Positions 18,508-27,776 are shown, counted from the first letter of the stretch. The stretch: DNA of 64,000 nucleotides from Oscillospiraceae bacterium (GCA_015068645.1 SVKD01000013.1:1-64000), one strand, 5' to 3'. Notes: a model not told the origin generated them from the sequence alone. A program made the numbers and translations.

Positions 18508-18530
18508 ATTAGATATTGTAATACGAATCG

Positions 18531-18564
18531 AAAAACTGCGTAGCATTTGCCTACGCAGTTTTTT
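18531..18564 (+). terminator. Intrinsic terminator after the SLH gene
   Basis: AAAACTGCGTAG / CTACGCAGTTTTTT perfect stem with a seven-base loop and U-tract. Confidence 0.9.
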
Positions 18565-18681
18565 CTGTATTCGGTTATCATTTGACGAAATCAACATATT
18601 ATCTGCATAAAATAACTTATATTTTTTAGAAATGACGCGATGAAATGGTAACATAAAACTAAATTTTTTTACAAATAGGAG

Positions 18682-19008
18682 GTGCACCATAAAAGCGTTC
18701 TGAAAAAATACTTACTTTCTACAAAAATGCCAAGGATGATAACGCCTATCAATTTTATTTTATGTTGCACCAAAATTTTCAATCAGTGCGGATATTTTAA
18801 TTCTGTTCTTGACAAAAACGTGATGTTGTCTTATAATAGTAAAGCTATGCCTTACTTAGGCATCAGGATGAATAACGGAAAAATCAAGGAAATGTATAAC
18901 GTGGCAACAGAATCCTGCAGCGTACCTTATGATTCTCCGGTCAATGCCAGGAATCTTATCAAAGCAGGGGAAACCTATCGTGTTAAAGTTTCCTACGATG
19001 TGAAATAG
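18682..19008 (+). pseudogene. Remnant of an aldose-epimerase-like gene
   Basis: The last 55 codons (KNVMLSYNSKAMPYLGIRMN...NVATESC...LIKAGETYRVKVSYD) resemble the C-terminal end of galactose-mutarotase-like epimerases, where a PYLGIW...YNVALEPCTG...L.PGETY pattern is usual. The catalytic body is absent. The first 50 codons read poorly in this frame; another frame there reads FYKNAKDDNAYQFYFML, suggesting at least one frameshift. AGGAGG directly precedes a GTG at 18682, so a short product might still be made. It ends 12 bases before the AEC transporter gene. Confidence 0.45.
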
Positions 19009-19020
19009 CAGGAGGGCAAG

Positions 19021-19956
19021 ATGAACGGTTTTTTATCGAATTTTCTCACAGTAGGGGCCCAGGTATTGGTTCTTTTCTTACTGATTTTAGTCGGTTATTT
19101 GTGTAACAAAGCGAAGCTTTTAACCAAAGAAGCCAACAAACGAATTTCAGATTTGGTAGTTATTGTGGTGGCACCTTGTGTGATTGTTAAATCCTTTCTA
19201 AGAGAATTTAATCCTCGAATGTTAACAATGTTACTGTTGGCATTGCTGATTGCGGCAGTATCCCATATCGTGATGATACTCTTGTGCGCTCTTTTGATTC
19301 GGGATAGAGACGAGCAACGAAGAAGAGTGCTGCAGTTCGGTGCAATGTTTTCCAATGCAGGCTTTATGGCAATCCCTTTGCAGGAAGCTCTTTTGGGAGT
19401 TGATGGCGTGTTTTTCGGAGCAGCATATTTAGTAATGTTTTATATTTTTTCGTGGAGTTGGGGCGTTTTCCTGATGACAGGAGATCGCTCGAAAATCACC
19501 GTGAAGAAAATCCTGGTCACCCCCGGTGTTATTGGTGTTGTGATAGGGATGATTTTGTTTGTTTCCTCTGTAAAATTGCCTAACGTGATTACAACCACCT
19601 TGGGACATATTTCCAACCTGAACACGCCCCTTCCCATGATTGTAGTGGGGTATTATCTGGCAGAAAGTAATTTGTTGGTTGCCCTAAAAGACAAAGGAAA
19701 TTACCTTTGTATGGGCATTCGCTTGATTTTCTTCCCGCTTCTGACATTGGGGATTTTGTACTTATGCGGTGTGAGAGGGGCAATCATGACGTCTATGGTA
19801 ATTGCCATCAGTGCTCCTGTAGCTGCAATGACAACCATGTTCTCCGAAAAATTCGAAGCAGATACCATTTTATCCGTTCAGCTGGTGTCCTTATCCACGC
19901 TGTTCTCTATGATAACAATGCCTGTGATTGTGGCACTTGCCCAGATGGTTGCATAA
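19021..19956 (+). CDS. AEC family transporter (auxin efflux carrier-like)
   Basis: A membrane protein of 311 residues, full length for the AEC family, with about ten hydrophobic helices in two repeats. The N-terminus VLFLLILVGYLCNKAKLLT and the half-site sequences FSNAGFMAIPL and ISAPVAAMTTMFSEKF are characteristic. Members export or import small organic acids; the substrate is not predictable. AGGAGG lies six bases before the ATG. It follows the epimerase remnant closely, so they may once have formed one transcription unit. Confidence 0.9.
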   Translation: MNGFLSNFLTVGAQVLVLFLLILVGYLCNKAKLLTKEANKRISDLVVIVVAPCVIVKSFLREFNPRMLTMLLLALLIAAVSHIVMILLCALLIRDRDEQRRRVLQFGAMFSNAGFMAIPLQEALLGVDGVFFGAAYLVMFYIFSWSWGVFLMTGDRSKITVKKILVTPGVIGVVIGMILFVSSVKLPNVITTTLGHISNLNTPLPMIVVGYYLAESNLLVALKDKGNYLCMGIRLIFFPLLTLGILYLCGVRGAIMTSMVIAISAPVAAMTTMFSEKFEADTILSVQLVSLSTLFSMITMPVIVALAQMVA

Positions 19957-20115
19957 CGAATAAAAGCTTCCGGTGGCGTTGATGACAGAGTACCTGTATG
20001 TTCTATGTTACCTGTAGGTGCAAGCCGTTTTTGTCTCAGTAAAGTTCCTCAGATTGTGAAAGATGATACCTTTATCGTATCTGCATCTAAAAGAAACCAG
20101 CCTCCCCAATTCTAA
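19957..20115 (+). pseudogene. Open, protein-like frame directly after the AEC stop codon
   Basis: The 52 codons following the AEC stop are open in the same frame and end in TAA at 20113-20115. They read SGGVDDRVPVCSMLP...SRFCLSKVPQIVKDDTFIVSASK, a composition more like protein than random AT-rich DNA. There is no start codon near the beginning and no ribosome site. It is most likely a decayed gene end that I cannot identify. Confidence 0.3.
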
Positions 20116-20123
20116 GAGAAGAT

Positions 20124-20195
20124 AATAAGAACCCGACCCGATGACGCAATCAAAGATTGCGGTCGGGTGCCCCGGAACCTTGTTGTATTCACAAT
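20124..20195. repeat. 72-bp dispersed hairpin element, copy 1
   Basis: This 72-base segment is, as reverse complement, identical to 43738-43809. It folds into ACCCGAC-[CCGATGA]-CGCAATC / GATTGCG-GTCGGGT with an AAA loop and a seven-base bulge, followed by a CCCCGGAACCTTG tail. It lies in non-coding DNA between the AEC gene and the dehydrogenase gene. It looks like a REP- or MITE-type repeat. Confidence 0.9.
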
Positions 20196-20230
20196 AAAAA
20201 TCCCTCACAGATTCCTGTGAGGGATTTTTT
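20196..20230. terminator. Terminator at the end of the sugar operon
   Basis: AAAATCCCTCACAG / CTGTGAGGGATTTTTT stem with a short loop; U-tracts on both strands serve the converging units. Confidence 0.85.
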
Positions 20231-20253
20231 GTGTTTTTGATGTTTTCAGCCGA

Positions 20254-21282
20254 TTAGTCGTTCACATCGATAACCACTTTGAAAGTTTTTTCTTTGCGCT
20301 TATCAATCATATCCAGCACCATCGGGATATCTTCCAGTTTGAAACGGTGAGAAATCATACCCTTGGTGGTTACTTTGCCTTTGCTCATTAAATCAATCAT
20401 TTCCAGATAGTCGGTAGGAACATACATGGTAGTTCCAAACAGGGAAAGTTCATGCTGAACAAAGTCGGGTAAAAGCGGAACAATGTATTCGTTCTGCAGA
20501 ACCCCGATAATAACGATTCTGGAACCTCTGTGTGCGATTTTTAAGATATTGTTCATAACGATACCTTTTTCGCCTACACAGTCGTAATAAACGGTGATTT
20601 TTTCCGCGCCTAAACGAGCTAAACCTTCCTCCAAGCTTTCTTTGGAGCAGTCAATCACGCCGGTTGCACCCAGAGAGGTTGCGATTTCCAAACGTTCTGC
20701 ATCCATATCTGCAATATATACTTTTTTTGCACCTAATGCAAAGCAGCTCTGCATACAGAATACGCCGATGGGACCTGCACCTACGATTAAAACAACATCG
20801 TCGGAGGTGGGATTTGCACGTTTTGCACCGTGGTATGCCACGCAAGCAGGTTCTACCAGGGCAGCATCATCCATATTCATCTCATCGGGAATTGCGATTG
20901 CCATTTCGGAAGGAATGCAGAAATAGTCACACATTGCGCCGTCTGCTTCTGCACCGGTGCAACGAAGAGATTCACAGAAGTTGTAAATCTTCTTTTCGCA
21001 CATATCGCATTCTTTACATACCAAGTGAGGAATTACGGTAACACGTTCGCCGATACGGCTTTCGGATACGCCTTCCCCAACACTGTCAACCACACCGGAA
21101 ATTTCGTGACCGGGAACCAGCGGATAAGAAACATAAGGATGTAAACCTCTGTAAATAGTGGGGTCAGAACCGCAAATACCGATTCTTTTTACTTTCAGGC
21201 ACACTTCCCCCGGAGCAGGAGTGGGCTTTTCGGCTTCCACCAAGCTCATTTTGTAAGGTGCTTCTAAAACAATCTTTCTCAT
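20254..21282 (-). CDS. Zinc-dependent MDR-family sugar/alcohol dehydrogenase
   Basis: A medium-chain dehydrogenase of 342 residues. Catalytic zinc ligands appear as GICGSD (Cys near residue 37) and PGHEISG (His/Glu at about 58-59). The structural zinc loop CKECDMCEKKIYNFC lies at about 93-107, and the NAD-binding GAGPIG at about 168. It resembles sorbitol / threonine / L-idonate dehydrogenases, so it probably interconverts a polyol or sugar acid and a ketose. It is the last gene of the five-gene sugar operon, 24 bases behind the isomerase gene. Confidence 0.9.
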   Translation of the reverse strand: MRKIVLEAPYKMSLVEAEKPTPAPGEVCLKVKRIGICGSDPTIYRGLHPYVSYPLVPGHEISGVVDSVGEGVSESRIGERVTVIPHLVCKECDMCEKKIYNFCESLRCTGAEADGAMCDYFCIPSEMAIAIPDEMNMDDAALVEPACVAYHGAKRANPTSDDVVLIVGAGPIGVFCMQSCFALGAKKVYIADMDAERLEIATSLGATGVIDCSKESLEEGLARLGAEKITVYYDCVGEKGIVMNNILKIAHRGSRIVIIGVLQNEYIVPLLPDFVQHELSLFGTTMYVPTDYLEMIDLMSKGKVTTKGMISHRFKLEDIPMVLDMIDKRKEKTFKVVIDVND

Positions 21283-21306
21283 TTTTTACGCTCCTCTTTT
21301 TACCAA

Positions 21307-22728
21307 TTACGCGCCTCTTACAGCTTCAATGCCCAGGAATTTACAGAACATTGCCAAAGCATCAGCAACTTTGGGATCGTGAATCAATACACCATGATGG
21401 ATTACACCAACGTCGATCATTTTCTGTTCCCAGTCTGCTACGTCATTTACTTTGATCCAAGCATATGCACCACGAGTCATAGGACCGATGTCCACTGCTT
21501 CGCCGGTGCCGTAGAAGATGGAGAATTTACCGCCGTATTCAACCATACGAGCACAGGTAACAGGACCATCTTTCATTCTAAATTCCATAGAACCGTGACA
21601 AGTGGGGCTCCACAGACCTAGTCTTTCGTTCATCATCAGATGTTTCTGGCTATTTGCTGCACACAGTTCACAAGCAGCGTTACCGCAATGCCAAGCCAAC
21701 CATACGTTGGGTTCGGTGGGATGTAAGTCGGTCCAGTCAATAAAGTCTGCAGGAGTCTGACCTAATGCACAGCCGTTTAAGATGTGCATGGTGATTGCAC
21801 CCATAGTATCTACTTCACAACCAACAGAGTAACCCTGAGAGTTTAATCTGGAGAAAGTGGAGCAAGCTGCGATGTTGTATTTATGCTGCAGGGTTTCCCA
21901 ACAGCTGGAAGCGATTACTTTACACTGATTTTCTTCTGCTAAGTGAATCAGGGTTAATTCAAATCTTGCCTGATTGATAATTGCATTGGGAATTTCGTCG
22001 GAGAGAATGTCTGCACCGTCACGGATTTCTTTTGCCACTCTTAACACTTCGGGATCATCCATTGCTAAGGAATCCATATATTCGTATGCGGTTGCTAAAT
22101 CAACGGGGCATACGGTCTGAGCAAATTTGTTCATTAAATCTTCTTCGCTGTAGAACTGGGATTCAAATTTGGTGGGTCTTACGCCAACCTGCAGGATTCT
22201 TGCACCAACAAAGTTCTGGATAGCATTACAAGCTCTGGTAAAGCTTTCCACTTTTTCAGAGAAGATTGCATCTTCAGGATTGCAGGTGATGATATGTTCA
22301 AAAGTGAAACCGCGACGTTTTAATGCGGAGCAGGTCATAAACTGACCGCACCAGGTATCGGTTGCACGGTTACCAAATTCGGAGTAAGGACCGCTCTTGG
22401 TTGCAAAATGAAGAACGGGCATATCTCTTCTCATTTTGGACATTAACGCACTCACTGCGATTTCCAAACCGAAGTTCATATTGCCGATGATAATACCCTG
22501 CACGTTTTCTTTTAAGAATAATTCTGCAGTTTTTAAACCTTCTTCCACAGTGCCAACGCAGCCGTCTTCGGTTAATTCTTCGGAAGGTACTACGATTTCA
22601 AGTCCGGGAATGTTTTTGAATACGTCCAGACAACGAGCACGCATTTTGCCTGCTAATTTGCCGGTGTACTGGTTACCGTCCCAGGATTCCCAGGTAGACG
22701 GTACAAAGCCGATTTTTACAGTTTGCAT
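21307..22728 (-). CDS. L-fucose/L-arabinose isomerase-like protein
   Basis: A 473-residue protein with the FucI/AraA fold. The N-terminal Rossmann-like part contains VGTVEEGLKTAELF and GIIIGNMNFG; the middle has YSEFGNRATDTWCGQF; the C-terminal part has GCEVDTMGAITMHILNG and NAACELCA. Members isomerise aldoses and ketoses using Mn2+. The length and motifs indicate a member outside classical FucI (about 590 residues). Its place between transketolase and a dehydrogenase suggests it acts on a pathway-specific sugar. Confidence 0.85.
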   Translation of the reverse strand: MQTVKIGFVPSTWESWDGNQYTGKLAGKMRARCLDVFKNIPGLEIVVPSEELTEDGCVGTVEEGLKTAELFLKENVQGIIIGNMNFGLEIAVSALMSKMRRDMPVLHFATKSGPYSEFGNRATDTWCGQFMTCSALKRRGFTFEHIITCNPEDAIFSEKVESFTRACNAIQNFVGARILQVGVRPTKFESQFYSEEDLMNKFAQTVCPVDLATAYEYMDSLAMDDPEVLRVAKEIRDGADILSDEIPNAIINQARFELTLIHLAEENQCKVIASSCWETLQHKYNIAACSTFSRLNSQGYSVGCEVDTMGAITMHILNGCALGQTPADFIDWTDLHPTEPNVWLAWHCGNAACELCAANSQKHLMMNERLGLWSPTCHGSMEFRMKDGPVTCARMVEYGGKFSIFYGTGEAVDIGPMTRGAYAWIKVNDVADWEQKMIDVGVIHHGVLIHDPKVADALAMFCKFLGIEAVRGA

Positions 22729-22744
22729 AGTTTTAATCTCCTTT

Positions 22745-24526
22745 TTATTTCAAATTTGTTTTTACAGTGTTTTTTAAGCTTTCCACATCAAGTCCCTGCT
22801 CTTTGTAGAGATTATCAGGGGCGGTGGAAGAACCGTATTTGTGAACGCCCAAAGTTTTTAAGTTGCAACAAGTGCCGCAAAGGATTCTTGCCACTTCTCC
22901 GCTGATACCGGTTTTCACATTGTGGTCTTCGTAGGTAATCACAAGTCCTGTTTTTGCTGCTTCTAAAATAGCATTCGTATCTAAATCGCAAGGAGTGGAA
23001 CAGTTTAACACACTCACTTCTATTCCTTCTGCTTTTAGTTCATCAGCTGCCTGAATGGCTCTATGCACCATGTTACCGTAAGTAATCACGGTAGCCTGTC
23101 CACCTTTACGGAGCCACTGACCTTTGCCATAAGTAAATGTCAGGTTGTTTCCGTTAGCATCTGTTAAAACAGGTAATTTGGAACGTCCGCCAATGACCGC
23201 TACGGGATAGGGCACGCTCATGGCATACCGCACTGCACCGTCTGCTTCATTGGCATCTGCAGGAACGATTACCTGAAAATAATGCAGATTGCCCAGTAAA
23301 CTGATATAATCAATCGCCTGATGGGTTTTTCCGTCTTCCCCAACATCCAACCCTGCGTGAGTGGAAAACAGCTTGTAGGGTGCTTTATTGATGTCCGCCA
23401 TACGGTTCTGACTGTAGGTTTCTGCAATGTTAAACATGGCAAAATCCGCGTGAACGGAAATCATACCCGATTTTGCAACTGCTGCAGAAGCGGTTGCCGC
23501 ATTATGTTCTGCAATTCCGCATTCAATAAATGCCTCGGGACGAAGCTTTTTAAAATCGGTTAATTTGACGGAACCTTCTAAATCACAGTCAAATGCCGCC
23601 ATGGGAACATCGGGATTTTCTTTGGCAATATCAGCCAATGCATTCCCTAAAGCCGAACGGATATCGGAAGTGCCTTCGTAAGTTCTGCCGCCCGATACGG
23701 GAATCACAGGAATCTCATATTGTTTGGTACTTGGTTTTTTAATCTCTTTTAATTTGATTAATTCTTCTTCGGTAACCGAGAATCTTGCTATGGCAGTTTC
23801 GGCAAGATCTTTGCTGATAACGGTGCCGTGATAATGCCAGTCATCTTCAATTTCAGGAATGCCTTTTCCCATCACCGTTTTTGCTAAAATGCAAAGCGGT
23901 TTTTGGGTATCGGTCTGAAGTGCTTTTGCCAATTCGTCAAAATTATGACCGTCAACCGTTACCGCATCCCAGCCGGACATTTTGTATTTGTCTGACAGTT
24001 TCTGGTCGGTGGTGGCATCAACGGTTCCGCAAGCCTGTTGGTTGTTATCGTCAACAATAGCAACCAGATTGGTAAGACCTTGTTTTAAGGCAAATTCTCT
24101 TGCTTCCTGAAGCTGACCTTTTTGCTGTTCACCATCACCCATTACAACAAATACTCTGCCTGTTTCCTTCTGAAGTTTCTTTGCAAGGGCAAATCCGGCA
24201 CCAACCGAAAGTCCCTGTCCCAAACTTCCGCTACACCATTCCACACCGTTTACGGCAAGGGACGGATGCCCTTCGTAAGGTGCTTTTCTTCGGAAATTTG
24301 CAGTGGCTTCGTTGATATCAAAGTAACCGAAGTTACCAAGTGCAGCATAGAGTGCCGCTGAAGTGTGACCGTGGCTCACAACCAGACGGTCATTATCTGT
24401 CATTTCGTTTAATACCGCTAAGTAGATATCAATAGAAGACATGGCGCCGCCAATATGACCGCTGCCTGCTCCCATAATCATTTCTAAAATTTCTTTACGA
24501 CATTTTCTGGAAAGTATTTCAAGCAT
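22745..24526 (-). CDS. Transketolase
   Basis: A single-chain transketolase of 593 residues, shorter than the usual 650-670. The thiamine-diphosphate domain has GAGSGHIGGAMSS at the N-terminus, the ThDP motif GDGEQQKGQ...DDNNQQ at about 131-165, and the pyrimidine domain FIECGIAEHNAATASA at about 340. It transfers two-carbon units between sugar phosphates. As the only transketolase here, inside a sugar operon with its own AraC regulator, it is probably dedicated to that pathway. It starts only one base after the epimerase stop. Confidence 0.93.
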   Translation of the reverse strand: MLEILSRKCRKEILEMIMGAGSGHIGGAMSSIDIYLAVLNEMTDNDRLVVSHGHTSAALYAALGNFGYFDINEATANFRRKAPYEGHPSLAVNGVEWCSGSLGQGLSVGAGFALAKKLQKETGRVFVVMGDGEQQKGQLQEAREFALKQGLTNLVAIVDDNNQQACGTVDATTDQKLSDKYKMSGWDAVTVDGHNFDELAKALQTDTQKPLCILAKTVMGKGIPEIEDDWHYHGTVISKDLAETAIARFSVTEEELIKLKEIKKPSTKQYEIPVIPVSGGRTYEGTSDIRSALGNALADIAKENPDVPMAAFDCDLEGSVKLTDFKKLRPEAFIECGIAEHNAATASAAVAKSGMISVHADFAMFNIAETYSQNRMADINKAPYKLFSTHAGLDVGEDGKTHQAIDYISLLGNLHYFQVIVPADANEADGAVRYAMSVPYPVAVIGGRSKLPVLTDANGNNLTFTYGKGQWLRKGGQATVITYGNMVHRAIQAADELKAEGIEVSVLNCSTPCDLDTNAILEAAKTGLVITYEDHNVKTGISGEVARILCGTCCNLKTLGVHKYGSSTAPDNLYKEQGLDVESLKNTVKTNLK

Positions 24527-24527
24527 C

Positions 24528-25568
24528 TTAGTTCTCTCCTTGATCTAAAATCTGATAGGTGATTTCAAACACACGGCTTTCACCGGGTGCAAGAGTAATG
24601 ATGCTTCCGGTTTCTTTTGCTTTCTGGGTGCCCTGGGGTAATGCGGTGCAGGGTTCCAACCCAACTACATACTCTTTGGTGTTTAACATTTTCCATTCGT
24701 TTAGGAAAGGAAGTTGTTCTTTTTTGTAAGAAAGCATAACGCCAAGACCTAACTTATCGTTAACTAATTTTACGTTGACTTTTCCGTCTTTATCGGGATT
24801 TAAGTCCACAGAATAACAACGTTCTGCAATATCCTGGATAGGATTGGTCATGTTGAATGCATCGGAAAGTTCGTTGATTGCTTCTTCGCTCTGACCAATA
24901 ATTTCTTTGGCATCACATTCCACTCTGGCACCTTCATCCAGCAAAGGATAGCCTAAGTTGATGTGATATAAAAGCATCATATCCTGCTCTTTGGCACCAC
25001 GGTTGGTCACAGTGTCACGAATGGTGAATTCGCTTTTGCCGAATGCAGTTTCAATTTCACGGCGAAGGGTTAAGGATTCTCCGTGAAGAATTCCTTCTTT
25101 CACCACGCCGGACACTTTCATTTTGTATTCTCCGTTTTCATAATCTTCAAACAGAGAAACCTGTTCTGCCGCAGCATTGGAAATTCTGCCGTGTAACCCG
25201 TAGGAGCGTTTGCCGATGACTGGATGATCCACTTCTTCGGGGCCTCCCACGTTTAACAGACCGCAAGTGGTTAATCCACCTGCAAAAAAGTTATGTAACC
25301 AGTTCATCCCGTTGCTTTCATAGTAAGCTGGAGAAACAACTCCTGTTTTGGACATATAGCTTACGGGAATGCCGCGGTAGGAAATCCATGCAATATCCAT
25401 TCCGCGACCGGGTAAAACGGTCAGTTCCAACCCGGAGCCGGTATGAATTTCCACGGCTTCCACGCCTTTTGCTTTGCCTTCTTTGAATTCATAACGACGA
25501 AGACCTGCCACCTGAGACATATCTCCGATTTTATTTAAATCTAAATTTTTGTAATTCCAGTATTTCAT
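24528..25568 (-). CDS. DUF4432 family aldose epimerase-like protein
   Basis: A 346-residue galactose-mutarotase-like beta-sandwich. Key stretches are LTVLPGRGMDIAW (about residues 50-62), NFFAGGLTTCGL (about 94), YGLHGRISN (about 123) and YHINLGYPLL (about 204); His and Asp/Glu residues in these make up the epimerase active site. It likely interconverts anomers or epimers of the operon's sugar. Its ATG overlaps the stop of the upstream oxidoreductase gene by four bases, so translation is coupled. Confidence 0.88.
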   Translation of the reverse strand: MKYWNYKNLDLNKIGDMSQVAGLRRYEFKEGKAKGVEAVEIHTGSGLELTVLPGRGMDIAWISYRGIPVSYMSKTGVVSPAYYESNGMNWLHNFFAGGLTTCGLLNVGGPEEVDHPVIGKRSYGLHGRISNAAAEQVSLFEDYENGEYKMKVSGVVKEGILHGESLTLRREIETAFGKSEFTIRDTVTNRGAKEQDMMLLYHINLGYPLLDEGARVECDAKEIIGQSEEAINELSDAFNMTNPIQDIAERCYSVDLNPDKDGKVNVKLVNDKLGLGVMLSYKKEQLPFLNEWKMLNTKEYVVGLEPCTALPQGTQKAKETGSIITLAPGESRVFEITYQILDQGEN

Positions 25569-26707
25569 AATGTTACAACCTTTTTCTCTTTGTGAGATTC
25601 TAATGCTGCAGTGAGCAGTTTATGAGAAAGTCTGGTTTCTTCAGGAGTGAAGCAACCGAATTCCACTTTTTCTCCGGAAACTTCCTTCATAAAGGAGCAC
25701 CACATTTGCAGGATAGAATCGGTGAAACCAAATTCAAAAATACTACCGGTGATGGTGGGGAACTGAGGTTTGTAACCTACGTTCAGACGGCACCAAGCCT
25801 GTTCTTTGCCAACTGCGTTGGTATAGCAGAAAGCGTTGGGGTCATTGCTGTTAAATTTACCGGAAGCTTCCAGACCGTACACTTCGATAAACCATTCATC
25901 GGTAGATCCGGGAGACATACGTTTGGTTTCTAAGAACATGGGGAAAACGTCTCCGTTTTTATCTTCTGCTTCACAAACCAAAGTTGCATTATCCCAGGTT
26001 TTACAGGGAGCCATGCCGCCTTTTCCGTCGGGACGTTCGGTGCAGATGTTAGAAAGCACCGCATACACGCTTTTGGGTATCCAGCCCATGCGGAAGGGAA
26101 CGTGCTGGGTGTGAATACCCAAGTCCCCCATACATCCGTATTCACCATTGATTTCAATGGTACGTTTCCAGTTGATGGGTTTGGTTAAATCCATATCACT
26201 GCTGTGGTTAAAGCCTGCGTGTACTTCAATGATTTTACCGAATTTGCCTTCCTTTACCCAACGGATTAATTCCTGACAAGCGGGGAAGAAGGGGAATTCG
26301 CTGGCACATCTTACAATAACACCGGGATTTTCTTCTAAAGCTTTTAAAATTTCTTCGTTGGCAGCTTTATCAATGCCGAAGGGTTTTTCACCTAAAAAGT
26401 GCTTTCCTGCTCTGATGATGTCAGAGTATACCTGTCCGTGCAGGTTATGAGGCAGGGCACAGTAAATGGCATCAATATCTTCTTTGTTTAAAAGTTCTTT
26501 ATAGTCGGAGGTCACATATTTGATAGAATCAAAATTGTCGGTAAACCATTTGATTGCCGCATCGCTGAAGTCGCATACGCCCACAATTTCAGGTGCAGGC
26601 ACATCTTCTGTCAAGTGGCACCATCTTGCTGCTGCAGAGGCAAACTCTTTGCCCATCAATCCGCAACCGATAATGCCGAATCTGATTTTTTTACTTGTTT
26701 TGCTCAT
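25565..26707 (-). CDS. Gfo/Idh/MocA family oxidoreductase
   Basis: An NAD(P)-dependent sugar oxidoreductase of 380 residues. The dinucleotide site GIIGCGLMGKEFA lies at residues 12-24, the EKPFG motif at about 127, and the active-site region GDLGIHTQHVPF at about 197 (catalytic His). Such enzymes oxidise hydroxyls on cyclic sugars, inositols or glycosides. It is the first gene of the operon, transcribed from the promoter next to the divergent AraC gene. It probably catalyses the entry oxidation, although the order of steps is inference. Confidence 0.9.
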   Translation of the reverse strand: MSKTSKKIRFGIIGCGLMGKEFASAAARWCHLTEDVPAPEIVGVCDFSDAAIKWFTDNFDSIKYVTSDYKELLNKEDIDAIYCALPHNLHGQVYSDIIRAGKHFLGEKPFGIDKAANEEILKALEENPGVIVRCASEFPFFPACQELIRWVKEGKFGKIIEVHAGFNHSSDMDLTKPINWKRTIEINGEYGCMGDLGIHTQHVPFRMGWIPKSVYAVLSNICTERPDGKGGMAPCKTWDNATLVCEAEDKNGDVFPMFLETKRMSPGSTDEWFIEVYGLEASGKFNSNDPNAFCYTNAVGKEQAWCRLNVGYKPQFPTITGSIFEFGFTDSILQMWCSFMKEVSGEKVEFGCFTPEETRLSHKLLTAALESHKEKKVVTL

Positions 26708-26750
26708 AATGTTAGATCCTTTCTATCAGTAAATATATTATTACACATAT

Positions 26751-26779
26751 ATTGTATCATAGATAGCAAATTTTTTCAA
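26751..26779 (-). promoter_or_regulatory. Promoter of the five-gene sugar operon
   Basis: TTGAAA-N17-TACAAT on the minus strand, about 45 bases before the oxidoreductase ATG. ATATCATATT (26801-26810), a candidate AraC half-site, lies about 22 bases upstream of the -35. Confidence 0.7.
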
Positions 26780-26800
26780 CAACATCTTCCACATAATATC

Positions 26801-26856
26801 ATATCATATTTTTTTTAATGTTTTGCTTGACTATTAGGCAAAAAATATGATATAAT
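26801..26856 (+). promoter_or_regulatory. AraC gene promoter with inverted operator half-sites
   Basis: TTGACT-N18-TATAAT (26827-26856) drives the regulator gene. ATATCATATT (26801-26810) and its exact inverse AATATGATAT (26844-26853) flank it; the second overlaps the -10. This suggests that the regulator represses itself and acts on the divergent operon. Confidence 0.55.
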
Positions 26857-26891
26857 CGTCAAAAAGAAAGAAAATGAAGGGAGATGACGGT

Positions 26892-27737
26892 ATGAACAAC
26901 AATTTTATGATGAAATCTTTAAATCCTTTTTTTGTAAATGTTTCCAAAATGAACGTGACAGCATCCAATGCAGACCGTAAAACTGCTCCCCATATTCACG
27001 AATACTGCGAAATTTATGTCAATCTTACCGGGAATGTTTCCTTCGTGATAGAAAAGAATATTTACTCCGTAAAATCAGGAGATATCATCATTACCAAGCC
27101 CTATGAATATCATCATTGTGTGTATCACGATGACAGTGACCATCTTCATTTCTGGCTGATGTTTTCTGTCAATGAAAACCCTGAACTTTTTAAATTCTTA
27201 ACTGAGAAAAAGTCAGGTCACCGCAATCATATCCGTCTATCGGAAGAAAAGAAAGAAAAATTTATAACCCATTGTGAAAATTTGACCCAAAATAGTCCTG
27301 AAAACAGTATTTCTCAGATGGCTGTTTTCTTTAAAATCCTCTCCTACATTGAAGAAGGAATGGAAAAATACAAAGTTTCCAATACCAATGTTTCTCTTCC
27401 GAAGAGCTTGAAAAACATTTTGGATTACATTAATAAAAATTTTGCATCTATCCATAGTGTCAACGAAATTTCGGAAAAATTTTTCATCAGTATCTCTACT
27501 TTGGAACGACATTTTAAGCAATATTTATCCATGACGCCAAAACGCTATCTGGAAGATAAAAAACTGCAGAATGCTTGTTTGTTACTCAGGCAGAATGCAT
27601 CTGTAACAGAAGCTTGTTTTGAAAGCGGTTTTGACGATTATTCGCATTTTATTACTATTTTTAAAAAGAAATTTGATGTGACCCCGTTAAAATATAAAAA
27701 ATCCATGATGGCAGAAAAGGACCATCTGAAAAGTTGA
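26892..27737 (+). CDS. AraC family transcriptional regulator
   Basis: A sugar-responsive regulator of 281 residues. The N-terminal cupin (about residues 30-140) contains APHIHEYCEIYVNLTG and DIIITKPYEYHH. The C-terminal AraC-type DNA-binding domain has two helix-turn-helices, FFISISTLERHFKQYL and FESGFDDYSHFITIFKKKF. ATG 26892 is favoured over an in-frame ATG at 26874 because GGGAG lies about nine bases before it. It is transcribed divergently from the transketolase operon, which it most likely controls in response to the sugar. Confidence 0.92.
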   Translation: MNNNFMMKSLNPFFVNVSKMNVTASNADRKTAPHIHEYCEIYVNLTGNVSFVIEKNIYSVKSGDIIITKPYEYHHCVYHDDSDHLHFWLMFSVNENPELFKFLTEKKSGHRNHIRLSEEKKEKFITHCENLTQNSPENSISQMAVFFKILSYIEEGMEKYKVSNTNVSLPKSLKNILDYINKNFASIHSVNEISEKFFISISTLERHFKQYLSMTPKRYLEDKKLQNACLLLRQNASVTEACFESGFDDYSHFITIFKKKFDVTPLKYKKSMMAEKDHLKS

Positions 27738-27741
27738 TCAT

Positions 27742-27776
27742 AAAAAAGCGGCTGACAAGCTTGTCAGCCGCTTTTT
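27742..27776. terminator. Bidirectional terminator after the AraC gene
   Basis: AAAGCGGCTGACA / TGTCAGCCGCTTTTT stem with an AGCT centre, serving both convergent genes. Confidence 0.9.
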
